From: Bradyrhizobium stylosanthis
GTDB taxonomy: Bacteria; Pseudomonadota; Alphaproteobacteria; Rhizobiales; Xanthobacteraceae
DNA: 64,000 nt
Direction of reading: 5' to 3'
Assembly: GCF_001641335.1 (NCBI RefSeq)
Contig: NZ_LVEM01000003.1
Span: 446,686 to 510,685 of the forward strand
Position numbers and translations under genes: made by a program. Of this stretch, positions 27,754 to 36,056 are shown piece by piece; position 1 is the stretch's first letter; every line of letters starts with the position of its first letter. The notes beneath the pieces were generated by a model. The model was not told where the DNA came from, did no database searches, and saw only the letters and a list, made by a program, of their open reading frames with translations.

Positions 27754-30264
27754 CTAGAATGAGGTGCCGCCTCCGAACCTGAACTCCTGGACCACGTCGT
27801 ATTTGCCCTTGGTGATCGGCACGGCGTAGTCGAAGCGCAGCGGTCCGAACGGCGAGGCCCAGATCAGGCCGACACCGACCGACGAACGCACCACGTTGCC
27901 GTCGTCATATTGCAGCCCGCAGGTCGGACAGGCCTTGGTGTTGACCTCGCCCGTGGCCGTCCATGACGTCGGCCCCTGGTAGCCCCAGAGCGAGCCCGCA
28001 TCGGCATAGACCGCGCCCTTGAGGCCGACTTCCTTCGGCAGGAACCAGAACGGCATCTGCAATTCCATGGATGCGCCCCAATATTTGGTGCCGCCGAGCG
28101 CATCGCCGCTGGCGCCGTAATTGTAGTAGGTGATGTCGCGCGGACCGATCCCGTTGGACGCGAAGCCGCGCACCAGGTTCGGCCCCATCTGGAAGTGATC
28201 GAGCATGCGCAGATCGCTGCCCATCTTGGTCAGGATGCCGCCCTGCAGATGCATCACGCTGACGATCTCGGACACCAGCGGCGTGTAGAATTTGGTGTCC
28301 ACCGCCGTCTTGAGATAGGTGACGTCGCCGCCGACGCCGGCGAAATCCTGGCGGAAATCGACCAGCAATCCGTCGGTGGGATTCCTGGTGTTGTCGAGCG
28401 TGTTGTAGTTCAGGGTATAACCGAGCGCGGACGTCCAGGTCGCGCCGTTCGCCAGCTCCTTTCGGACCGGCAGGCTCGACTCGCCGTCGCTGTAGCAGCC
28501 ATAGCCGTAGACGCCCGAATCCGTCGTGTTGGTCGGGTCCACGCCGCCCAGCACGTTCTTGATGTAGGCCGGCGTCGGGTTGAAGGCCAGCGAGGTGTTC
28601 GCGGCGTTGTTGTTGCAATTGTTGTAGGCGCTGGCGAGCGTGATGCTCTGCTGATAGAGCGAGTAGCGAAGCTGGAGCGAGAGGTCCTCGCGCAGCGCAA
28701 AGCCGAGGCGCGGCGAGAAGCCCAGCGTCGTCACGCCATAGCTCGTATAGCTGTTCGACAATTGCTGGCGCCAATAGGTATCGAAGCCGAGCGCGACCCT
28801 GTAGTCGAGCAGATACGGCTCGACGAAGGACAGCGAGATGCCGCGCGAATACTGGCCATAGCTGACCGACGCCTTGGCATAGAGACCTTTGCCGAGCAGG
28901 TTTCGCTCGGAGATCGACACCTCGGCCAGCGCACCGTCGGTCGTGGAGTATCCGCCGGAGATCGAGAAATCGCCGGTCGACTTCTCTTCCATGTCGACGA
29001 TCAGGATGACGCGGTCGCTCGAGGAGCCGGGCTCCGTCGTGATCTTGACGCTCTTGAAGTAATCGAGATTCTTCAACCGCCGCTCCGCGCGATCGACCAG
29101 CGCGCGGTTGTAGGCATCGCCCTCGGCGAGGTCGAACTCGCGGCGGATCACGTAGTCGCGCGTGCGGGTGTTGCCGCGCAGATTGATGCGCTCGATATAG
29201 GTACGCGGCCCCTCGTCGACGTTGAACACGACCGACACCGTGTGGGCCTCGAAATTGCGGTCGCCGCTCGGCCGCACCACCGCGAAGGCATAGCCGCGGC
29301 GCGAGGCCTCGACCTGCATCTCCTCGACCGACTTCTCGACCGATTCAACGTTGTAGAGCGAGCCTGCGCTGACACGCGAATAGGCGCGCAGCGAACTGGC
29401 GTCGAAACCGGCGATGCTGGAACGGAGATCAACCGAACCGACGCGGTATTGCTGCCCCTCCTCGATCTTGAAGGTGACGTTGAAACCCTTCTTCTCCGGA
29501 TCGTATTCGGTGAGCGCGGCAACGACCTGGACGTCTGCGTAGCCGTTCTTGAGATAGAAACGGCGGATCAGGTCGCGGTCGGCTTCGACGCGGTCGGGAT
29601 CGTAGGTGTCGTTGTTGCCGAGGAAGCTGAGCAGATTGCTCTCATGCGTCTTGATCACGTCGCGCAGGCGTGCGGCCGAATAGGCGCTGTTGCCGACGAA
29701 CTCGACCGACTTCACGCCGGTCTTGGCGCCCTCCACGATCGTGAACACGAGGTCGACGCGGTTGCTGGGCTGCTCGATGATTTCGGGGGTGACGCGCACG
29801 TCATAGCGGCCGGACCGGCGATAGATCTCGGCAATCCGCAGCGTGTCGGACTGCACCAGCGCCCGCGAGAAGGTCCCGCGCGGCTTGGATTGGATCTCGG
29901 CCGAGAGCTGCTCGTCCTTGATCTTCTTGTTGCCCTCGAAGGCGATGCGGCCGATCACGGCATTTTCTACCACCGATACGACGATGCGGCCACCGGCGCG
30001 GTTGATCTTCACGTCCTGGAACAGACCGGTCTCGATCAGCGCCTTGAGGCCGTCGTCGATCGCCGGCTGATCGAGCCGCCCGCCGGGACCGGCCTTGAAA
30101 TAGGAGCGGACCGTCTCGGCCTCGACGCGGCGATTGCCCTCGACGACGATCGTCTCCGCCGCCTGCGCGATCGCCGGCCGCGGCCACAGCACGACGGGAG
30201 TTGAGCACACGATCGATACACCGCACATCGCCACCGCGATCAGCCAGGGCCGCAAAAACGACAT
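27754..30264 (-). CDS. bamA: Outer-membrane protein assembly factor BamA, isolated copy
   Basis: The 836-residue protein has a signal peptide ending PAIAQA, five POTRA repeats (starting IVVEGNRRVEAETVRSYF, then IAFEGNKKIKDEQL, VEFVGNSAYSAARLRD, INLRGNTRTRDYVIRREF) and a C-terminal 16-strand Omp85 barrel ending with Phe. BamA inserts beta-barrel proteins into the outer membrane. Extracellular-loop regions carry unusual Cys residues (YGYGCYSDGE; KACPTCGLQ). Most alphaproteobacteria have bamA next to rseP, lpxD and fabZ; none of those is here, so this may be a second copy. GAGG precedes ATG 30264. Confidence 0.9.
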   Translation of the reverse strand: MSFLRPWLIAVAMCGVSIVCSTPVVLWPRPAIAQAAETIVVEGNRRVEAETVRSYFKAGPGGRLDQPAIDDGLKALIETGLFQDVKINRAGGRIVVSVVENAVIGRIAFEGNKKIKDEQLSAEIQSKPRGTFSRALVQSDTLRIAEIYRRSGRYDVRVTPEIIEQPSNRVDLVFTIVEGAKTGVKSVEFVGNSAYSAARLRDVIKTHESNLLSFLGNNDTYDPDRVEADRDLIRRFYLKNGYADVQVVAALTEYDPEKKGFNVTFKIEEGQQYRVGSVDLRSSIAGFDASSLRAYSRVSAGSLYNVESVEKSVEEMQVEASRRGYAFAVVRPSGDRNFEAHTVSVVFNVDEGPRTYIERINLRGNTRTRDYVIRREFDLAEGDAYNRALVDRAERRLKNLDYFKSVKITTEPGSSSDRVILIVDMEEKSTGDFSISGGYSTTDGALAEVSISERNLLGKGLYAKASVSYGQYSRGISLSFVEPYLLDYRVALGFDTYWRQQLSNSYTSYGVTTLGFSPRLGFALREDLSLQLRYSLYQQSITLASAYNNCNNNAANTSLAFNPTPAYIKNVLGGVDPTNTTDSGVYGYGCYSDGESSLPVRKELANGATWTSALGYTLNYNTLDNTRNPTDGLLVDFRQDFAGVGGDVTYLKTAVDTKFYTPLVSEIVSVMHLQGGILTKMGSDLRMLDHFQMGPNLVRGFASNGIGPRDITYYNYGASGDALGGTKYWGASMELQMPFWFLPKEVGLKGAVYADAGSLWGYQGPTSWTATGEVNTKACPTCGLQYDDGNVVRSSVGVGLIWASPFGPLRFDYAVPITKGKYDVVQEFRFGGGTSF

Positions 30265-30560
30265 TCCACACCTCAAGAGCACCTAGCCTGCTCTGAAACG
30301 AGACGGCTGTGGCCTCGGTGTGGCTTTGTGATTTCTGCATTGTTTCTGGTCGTTGAATTTGATTGGCGCATCAGCCATCTCGCCGCGGCGGACCGACGAT
30401 CGCGCGGGCCTTCGGCGGAGACTGGCCGGCATGAGGCCAGCAGCATGCACGGCGCACCCTTGCCCGCCCCCAGCAACATTGCGCAACGCCCGGATTCTTT
30501 ACAGACGTTTAAGCCGATGCGAGAGCCGACGAGATCAGGAACTCGCATGGGAATTCGTGG

Positions 30561-30929
30561 ATGAAAACGCTCGTCATGACCGGAACGATGGTTGCCGCCC
30601 TCCTCGCCTCGACGCCCGGCGCGCATGCCGCCACCGCCGGCAAGCGCGACCGGCAGCAGACGACGCAGGACGTCGTCTACGAGTACGGTCCGCGCGGCCC
30701 CAACCGGTCCTACCAGGACGGAACGCATACGCGCATCTATGTCAGCAAGCGGTCCTGGCTCGATGGCGGGACCGAGGTGCTGCCCGGCGAACGCAAGTTC
30801 AGCGACTACGCCTTGCCGCCAGGCACATCGTTCGCGCGCGAGAACAACAACCGTCCACTCGATCGCCAGCCGCTGAGCCCGGACTTGGATCTCGGCGGGT
30901 TCGCGCAGCGAATCCCGATCTCGTGGTGA
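30561..30929 (+). CDS. Small secreted protein of unknown function
   Basis: The 122-residue product has a clear signal peptide (MKTLVMTGTMVAALLASTPGAHA) and a basic, polar mature region (VYEYGPRGPNRSYQDGTHTRIYVSKRSWLDGGTEVLPGERKFSDYALPPGTSF) with no Cys. I do not recognise a named domain. It stands alone between bamA (divergent) and the TonB receptor, and is probably a periplasmic or exported protein. Confidence 0.65.
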   Translation: MKTLVMTGTMVAALLASTPGAHAATAGKRDRQQTTQDVVYEYGPRGPNRSYQDGTHTRIYVSKRSWLDGGTEVLPGERKFSDYALPPGTSFARENNNRPLDRQPLSPDLDLGGFAQRIPISW

Positions 30930-31253
30930 CCGCCTCGCGGAAACTCCACGCACTGCTTCGTTGAGCGAGACGATAGGCCGTGCGCATTCGATAGTCCGCC
31001 GCTCATGCGCTCGCAATCGCGCGCGAGCGAATATGATGCTCGCGTGCGCGCATCTGCCGCACGCGAACTGACGTTCTCCACATTGATCTTGAACCATTCC
31101 AAATTCGCTCGTCGCACGTTCAAGCAATTCTATTTTGCGCGTGTGGAATTCCGATCGCGTCACCAATAAGAGTCCGCATCGTTCAAGCGCGTCAGCATGA
31201 AGCTAACGCGCGCTCGAGCGATGTCGGTTCGGCGAAATTGGGGATCATGATCG
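30930..31253. other. Intergenic region before the TonB siderophore receptor
   Basis: This 324-base stretch holds no convincing gene. It contains a hairpin at 31019-31047 and a weak Irr-like inverted sequence (TTGAACCATTCCAA, 31089-31102) whose GAA-N3-TTC core resembles the centre of Bradyrhizobium iron-control elements but whose arms match poorly. The promoter of the receptor must lie here. Confidence 0.5.
31019..31047. other. Hairpin in the TonB-receptor upstream region
   Basis: GCGCGCGAGC (31019-31028) pairs with GCTCGCGTGC (31038-31047) over 10 positions with one G-T wobble and a 9-base AT-rich loop. It is about 80 bases after the small secreted-protein gene and may end its transcription. 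Confidence 0.4.
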
Positions 31254-33533
31254 GTGGGCGTTGCCTTGTTGGAGAAGAAGCATCGTTGGTTCGGAAGCGC
31301 AGCTGCGATCAACGCCACGATGTTCGGTTCGGTCGTATTCGTATCTGTTGACGTCATCGCTTCACGGGCAGAGGCCCAGAGCAGCAACCTGCCGCCGGTC
31401 ACCGTCGAGGCGCCGAGCGCGCCGAAGTCGCGCAGCAGCGCTGCTTCCAACCAGCGCACGCGATCTCAACGCACAGCCATTGCGAACCGCAGGGGCAATT
31501 CGGCAGCCAACCAGAATCTCGCGTCGCAGTCGGCCGCAGGCGCGAGCGGCGGCACGACGATCGGTTATGTCGCGACCAGCGGCACGGCAGGCACCAAGAC
31601 CAACACGCCGCTGATTGCGACGCCGCAATCGCTCTCGATCGTGACGCGGAAGGAGCTGGAGGATCGCAACGTCCAGACGCTCAAGGATGCCGTCAACTAC
31701 ACGCCCGGTGTCACGACCACGGCGTTCGGCTACGATCCGCGTTTCGACGCCTTCTCCATCCGCGGTTTCGACGTGACCTACACGGGCATCTATCGCGACG
31801 GCCTGCGGCAGGGCGGCGGCAATTTCGCCATCCCCAAGATCGAGCCCTATGGTCTGGAGAGCGTGGCAATCCTTCGCGGACCGGCCTCCGGCCTCTATGG
31901 CCTCGGCTCTCCCGGCGGCATCGTCGATGTCATCACGAAGCGGCCGCCGCAGACGGCGTTCGGCGAGGTCCAGTTGCAGACCGGCAATTACGATCGTTAC
32001 CAGGGCAGCTTCGACGTCGGCGGCCCGGTGCCCGGCAGCGATCAATTGTACTACCGGCTGACGGGCTTGCTGCGCGATTCCAAGACCTGGTTTCCCGGCA
32101 ATGACGACGACCGCGCCTATATCGCGCCTGCCCTGACCTGGAAGCCGGACCTCGACACGACGTTCACGATCCTCGGTGAGTACCAGACCAGCCGCACGGC
32201 GGCGAGCATCGGAAACGCCCGGACCGCCGACGGGAAGCTGACCAACATCTACTCGAACGATCCGGCGTTCAGCGCCATGGACCAGAAGCAGTTCCGCATC
32301 GGCTATGCGTTCGAGCACAACATCAACGACACCTGGACCGTGCGGCAGAATTTCCGGTTCTATCAGGTCGGCGTCGACGCGAAATACACGCAGATCGATT
32401 CGATCGACAACGGAACGCAGACCGCATCGCGCTCCGCATGGCGTATCGTGGACAACCTCAAGACGGCGACGCTCGACAATCAGGCCGAAGCAAAGTTCAC
32501 GCTGGGCGCGGTCAAGAACACCGTCCTGATCGGCACGGATTACACGCATTCGCATTACGACGACAAGATCGGGTATGGACCGGCGCCCGACCTCAATCTT
32601 CAGACCATGAACTACGGCGCGCAGGCGATCGCCTCGCCGCCGTTCTCGATCTTCACCAAGCAGTCGATCGACGAGATCGGCGTCTATGCGCAGGAGCAGG
32701 CCAGGCTCGGCGGATTCATCCTGACGCTCAACGGCCGCCAGAGCAGGGTCTCGCAGAGCACCACCACGACGCTGGACGGAACGCCGGAAACCTCGAAGCC
32801 GTCTGCCTTCACCGGCCGCGCGGGCCTCAGCTATCTCTTCGACAGCGGCGTTGCGCCCTACGTGAGCTACGCCACCTCGTTCAGCCCGCAGACCGGCGTG
32901 GACGCGACGGGCACCACCTTCAAGCCGACCACCGGCGAGCAGACGGAAGCGGGCATCAAGTATCAGATGCCGAATGTTCCGCTGCTGCTGGCCGCCGCGG
33001 TCTTCGACATCAAGCAGAACAATGTCCTGCGCACCAACCCCGACAATATCGCATTCCAGGCCGCCACCGGACAGATCGAGTCCAAGGGTCTCGAGCTCGA
33101 GGCCAAGCTGGGGCTGATACCGGGCTTCGACCTCACGGCGGCCTATACCCACCTCGACGTCGTGATCACGCGCGGCAATGCCGATACGACCGGCAACGAA
33201 TATTCCGGCATTCCCAGGAACTCGGTCGCGGCGTTCGGCAAGTACACGTTCCAGTCGGGCACGCCGGTGGAAGGGCTCGGACTGGGCCTCGGCGTGCGCT
33301 ACATCGGCGCGAACTTCGGCAACGACCAGAACACGTTCGAGAACGCGGCAACGACGCTGTTCGACGCCGTGGTCGACTACGATCTCGGCAAGCTCGACCG
33401 CAGCTTTCGAGGCGCCTATATGCGCGTCAACGCCACCAACCTGTTCGACAGGAAGTACGACACCTGCCAGGCTGGCTATTGCTATGCCGGCGCACGGCGG
33501 CAGGTGATCGGAACGTTGAGCTATCGGTGGTAG
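31254..33533 (+). CDS. TonB-dependent siderophore receptor (hydroxamate/FhuA type)
   Basis: The 759-residue outer-membrane receptor has a signal region, a Ser/Asn-rich linker, a TonB-box-like stretch, a plug domain (ATPQSLSIVTRKELEDRNVQTLKDAVNYTPGV; GIYRDGLRQGGGNFAIPKIEPYGLESVAILRGPASGLYG) and a 22-strand barrel ending in YDTCQAGYCYAGARRQVIGTLSYRW-like residues, where the Cys pair and terminal aromatic are typical of FpvA/FhuA-type receptors. It takes up a ferric siderophore using TonB energy. GTG 31254 is the first start after an in-frame stop. No ABC transporter is adjacent. Confidence 0.9.
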   Translation: MGVALLEKKHRWFGSAAAINATMFGSVVFVSVDVIASRAEAQSSNLPPVTVEAPSAPKSRSSAASNQRTRSQRTAIANRRGNSAANQNLASQSAAGASGGTTIGYVATSGTAGTKTNTPLIATPQSLSIVTRKELEDRNVQTLKDAVNYTPGVTTTAFGYDPRFDAFSIRGFDVTYTGIYRDGLRQGGGNFAIPKIEPYGLESVAILRGPASGLYGLGSPGGIVDVITKRPPQTAFGEVQLQTGNYDRYQGSFDVGGPVPGSDQLYYRLTGLLRDSKTWFPGNDDDRAYIAPALTWKPDLDTTFTILGEYQTSRTAASIGNARTADGKLTNIYSNDPAFSAMDQKQFRIGYAFEHNINDTWTVRQNFRFYQVGVDAKYTQIDSIDNGTQTASRSAWRIVDNLKTATLDNQAEAKFTLGAVKNTVLIGTDYTHSHYDDKIGYGPAPDLNLQTMNYGAQAIASPPFSIFTKQSIDEIGVYAQEQARLGGFILTLNGRQSRVSQSTTTTLDGTPETSKPSAFTGRAGLSYLFDSGVAPYVSYATSFSPQTGVDATGTTFKPTTGEQTEAGIKYQMPNVPLLLAAAVFDIKQNNVLRTNPDNIAFQAATGQIESKGLELEAKLGLIPGFDLTAAYTHLDVVITRGNADTTGNEYSGIPRNSVAAFGKYTFQSGTPVEGLGLGLGVRYIGANFGNDQNTFENAATTLFDAVVDYDLGKLDRSFRGAYMRVNATNLFDRKYDTCQAGYCYAGARRQVIGTLSYRW

Positions 33534-33543
33534 CGCCATCACC

Positions 33544-33690
33544 TGCTCTCGTGTCCCGGACGCGCTGCAGCGTGTAACGCTGCTGCGCAGAGCCGGGACC
33601 CAGAAGGGCGGCAACGCACGATGCGGAGACATGGGCCCCGGCTCTGCAGCGCACCACTACGTGATGCGCTGCGTCCGGGGCACGAGAGCG
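33544..33690. repeat. Long imperfect palindromic repeat (family 1)
   Basis: The ends GCTCTCGTGTCCCGGACGC and, at 33666-33690, its near-exact complement bracket an inner pair, GCAGAGCCGGGACCC and GGGCCCCGGCTCTGC. It forms a 147-base cruciform-like element right after the TonB-receptor gene, and resembles elements scattered through Bradyrhizobium chromosomes. Confidence 0.75.
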
Positions 33691-33716
33691 GAGTGTGGCG
33701 CGACACTTTCCACCTC

Positions 33717-33760
33717 GTCATTGCGAGCGTAGCGAAGCAATCCAGAATCTTTCCGCGGCG
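33717..33760. repeat. Half copy of a GTCATTGCGAGC-type repeat (family 2)
   Basis: GTCATTGCGAGCGTAGCGAA and the following AAGCAATCCAGA match the left arm of the complete elements at 33890 and 61778. The right arm is absent; the element is interrupted by a family 3 repeat. Confidence 0.7.
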
Positions 33761-33767
33761 GCAGTGC

Positions 33768-33857
33768 CGTAGGGTGGGCAGAGGCGCAAAGCGCCGTGCC
33801 CACGCGCTGGTAACGATACGCAAGGTCGTGGGCACGCTTCGCTTTGCCCACCCTACG
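33768..33857. repeat. Palindromic repeat with CGTAGGGTGGGCA ends (family 3)
   Basis: CGTAGGGTGGGCA at 33768-33780 is the exact complement of 33845-33857; further inner pairs (GCACGG/CGTGCCCAC versus GTGGGCACG) extend the stem. A second AT-poor interspersed family. Confidence 0.75.
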
Positions 33858-33889
33858 ATGCCTGAGTTTGTGGCAAGCCGCTTCCTCCT

Positions 33890-33976
33890 CGTCATTGCGA
33901 GCGCAGCGAAGCAATCCAAAGGCTTTCCGCGGAGGGATTCCGGATTGCTTCGTCGCAAGAGCTCCTCGCAATGACG
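33890..33976. repeat. Complete GTCATTGCGAGC-type palindromic repeat (family 2)
   Basis: CGTCATTGCGAG (33890-33901) and CTCGCAATGACG (33965-33976) are exact complements, with inner AGCAATCC/GGATTGCT arms. The same element occurs at 61778-61857 in this window. Confidence 0.8.
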
Positions 33977-34013
33977 GCGTGTGAGGCAACACTGCAGTTC
34001 TCCGAGACGCACT

Positions 34014-34101
34014 CGTAGGATGGGTAGAGCGAAGCGAAACCCATCACGCATCCGCTTCGCCGGAGCATGATGGGTTTCGCAAGTGCTCTACCCATCCTAC
34101 G
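34014..34101. repeat. Palindromic repeat with CGTAGGATGGGTAGAGC ends (family 4)
   Basis: CGTAGGATGGGTAGAGC (34014-34030) is the exact complement of 34085-34101; inner GCGAAACCCATCA and TGATGGGTTTCGC pair as well. It is a fourth, distinct palindromic family, packed next to the other three. Confidence 0.75.
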
Positions 34102-34103
34102 AC

Positions 34104-34700
34104 CTCGCAGGCACGCCTCCGCATCCTCGCGGCGCAATTCGCCCGAGCTTTGCATCTTCGTTCCACCCTCATAGCCAAGAGGGCGCAGGGAAGGCCGGGT
34201 GCTGACCTCGCACCCGCGGTCCGCTGCGCAAAAGGCACGCGCAGGAAGAACCGCACAGCAGCATACAGGTGGTGCCAATCACTCGGCCCTCCCTGCGCGA
34301 TGGTCGGACGGCTTATGCCGTGCTCTCCCGGGAGCCGAATTCCTTCTGGCCTCCCTCGTCCTTGCGAAATTCACCGGCTCCGCGCCGGTTGACGCGATCA
34401 CCGCCTCCGCAAGAGCTTGACCGTAGCAACGACGGCCAGGACCACACGGTTTTGCCGTACGCGCGGCCCGCCCTATTCGCCGCAGTTTTCCCGGCCCTGT
34501 CGACAAAGCCGGAAACCTGCAAACGAAACGAGCCTGTCAGCGCCGTTCGTCCGCACGATGCCCCGGGGTTCACGGAGAGCAATCCGCCCTGCCCTGGCAA
34601 CTCGCGCCCGACGCTGCCGCGTCCACCGCAAGCCCGGCTCGCGAAAACGACGACCGCATGATCGCCCCTCAAGGATAAGCCGGGATGGGGGACACATACG
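34104..34700. other. Gene-free region, probable repetitive non-coding element
   Basis: About 600 bases with several short, overlapping, Arg/Pro/Cys-rich frames and no ribosome-binding sites. From memory, very similar stretches (encoding the pseudo-peptides AKRAQGRPG and RCAKGTRRK) recur throughout Bradyrhizobium and Rhodopseudomonas genomes and are often wrongly called as small proteins. I see no tRNA or classical riboswitch in it. Its function is unknown. Confidence 0.5.
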
Positions 34701-35000
34701 CCGTTTCCGAATTTCGGTAAAGTGGAATATTTTTGACCGAGTGGATTGACAGATGGCGACACAGGGCACGAATGCTCCAAGGCAAGCCCTTCGCGGCGCC
34801 GACCTCGCTCGCAAGATCCGCCCGCGACAATTCGAGCGCCTCGCTGACATAAAGTCGCGGCAATCCTCGGGCTTATCGGCCTCCCCGCCCTTCATCCAGC
34901 CTCCCGGAGTTCCAATGTCGCCGACCGGCCGGCGACACGCCTTGCGACGCGGCTTGCCTTTCTCGTCGCGGGCTTCGGCATCGCGTGCTGGGCGCCGCTG

Positions 35001-36050
35001 GTGCCGTTCGCGAAGGCGCGGCTCGGCGTCGATGACGGCGTGCTCGGGCTGCTGCTGCTCAGCCTCGGCATCGGCTCGGTCGTCGCGATGCTCCTGACCG
35101 GCATCATGAGCGCGCGCTACGGCAGCAGGCCGATCATCATTGCCGGCGGGCTCGGCCTCGCGCTGGTCCTGCCGCTGCTCGCCGTCGCGAGCACGCCTGC
35201 GACGCTGGCGCTGGCCCTGTTCGCATTCGGCGCCGCGCTCGGCTCCATCGACGTCGCCATGAACATCCACGCGGTGGAGGTCGAGCGCGCGGCCAAGATT
35301 CCGCTGATGTCCGGGTTCCACGCTTTGTTCAGCATCGGCGGCTTCATTGGAGCGGCGCTGATGACGGCGCTGCTCTCGCTGCAAACAGGCGCACTCGCCT
35401 GCACGCTGATCTGCTCCGCACTGATGCTGGCCGCGATGACGGTGACCTCGCCGCGCCTGCTTCGCTCGGTGCAGGTGCAGGACGGGCCGCTGTTCGTGCT
35501 GCCGCATGGCTCGGTGCTGCTACTGGCGCTGCTCGGCGCCATCACGTTCCTCGTCGAAGGCGCGATGCTGGATTGGGGCGCGCTGCTGGTGATCGGCGCG
35601 GGCCTCGTGTCCGAGACGCAGGGCGGCACCGGCTACATCGTGTTCTCGATCGCGATGACGATCGGCCGGCTCGGCGGCGATGCCGTGGTTGCGCGCATCG
35701 GAGATCGCGCGACATTGCTCTGGGGCAGCCTGATTGCGATCGGGGGCTTCGTGGTGCTGCTCACGGCCCCCGTCGCGGCGGTTGCGATCGCCGGCTTCCT
35801 GCTGATCGGCCTCGGCGCGTCGAACCTCGTTCCGGTGCTGTTCCGCCGCGCGGCGTGGCAGACGGTGATGCCCACCGCTCTCGCCGTCGCCGCGATCACC
35901 ACCGCAGGCTATGCCGGCATCCTGATCGGGCCCGCCGGCGTCGGCTTCGTCGCCCGCATCGGTGGACTGCCGGCGGCATTCTGGCTGCTGGCCGCGCTGA
36001 TGGGGCTCGTCACCCTGTCGGCGGGCGTCGTGACGCGCAAGAGCACCTGA
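35001..36050 (+). CDS. MFS transporter, N-terminus probably frameshifted
   Basis: The 349 residues from GTG 35001 contain about eleven membrane segments of a major-facilitator permease (LLLLSLGIGSVVAMLLTGIMSARYGSRPIII; LFAFGAALGSIDVAMNIHAVEVERA), similar in layout to the YbjJ group. The first membrane segment (LATRLAFLVAGFGIACWAPLVPFAKARLG) lies upstream in the same frame but has no ATG, GTG or TTG back to the TGA at 34845. An ATG at 34915 with GGAG at 34906-34909 is one frame off; one base lost just after it would explain this. The intact frame is given here. The substrate is unknown. Confidence 0.7.
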   Translation: MPFAKARLGVDDGVLGLLLLSLGIGSVVAMLLTGIMSARYGSRPIIIAGGLGLALVLPLLAVASTPATLALALFAFGAALGSIDVAMNIHAVEVERAAKIPLMSGFHALFSIGGFIGAALMTALLSLQTGALACTLICSALMLAAMTVTSPRLLRSVQVQDGPLFVLPHGSVLLLALLGAITFLVEGAMLDWGALLVIGAGLVSETQGGTGYIVFSIAMTIGRLGGDAVVARIGDRATLLWGSLIAIGGFVVLLTAPVAAVAIAGFLLIGLGASNLVPVLFRRAAWQTVMPTALAVAAITTAGYAGILIGPAGVGFVARIGGLPAAFWLLAALMGLVTLSAGVVTRKST

Positions 36051-36056
36051 GCGATC

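Noticed and set aside
31362..33632. Minus-strand frame of 756 codons opposite the TonB receptor
   Set aside because: Shadow of a well-defined receptor gene, with no conserved motif.
33544..34101. CRISPR array
   Set aside because: The repeats are different palindromic families, not one direct repeat with regular spacers, and no cas gene is present.
34150..34780. Several short frames in the gene-free region
   Set aside because: They overlap each other on both strands, are rich in Arg/Cys/Pro, lack ribosome-binding sites and fall in a probable repeat element.
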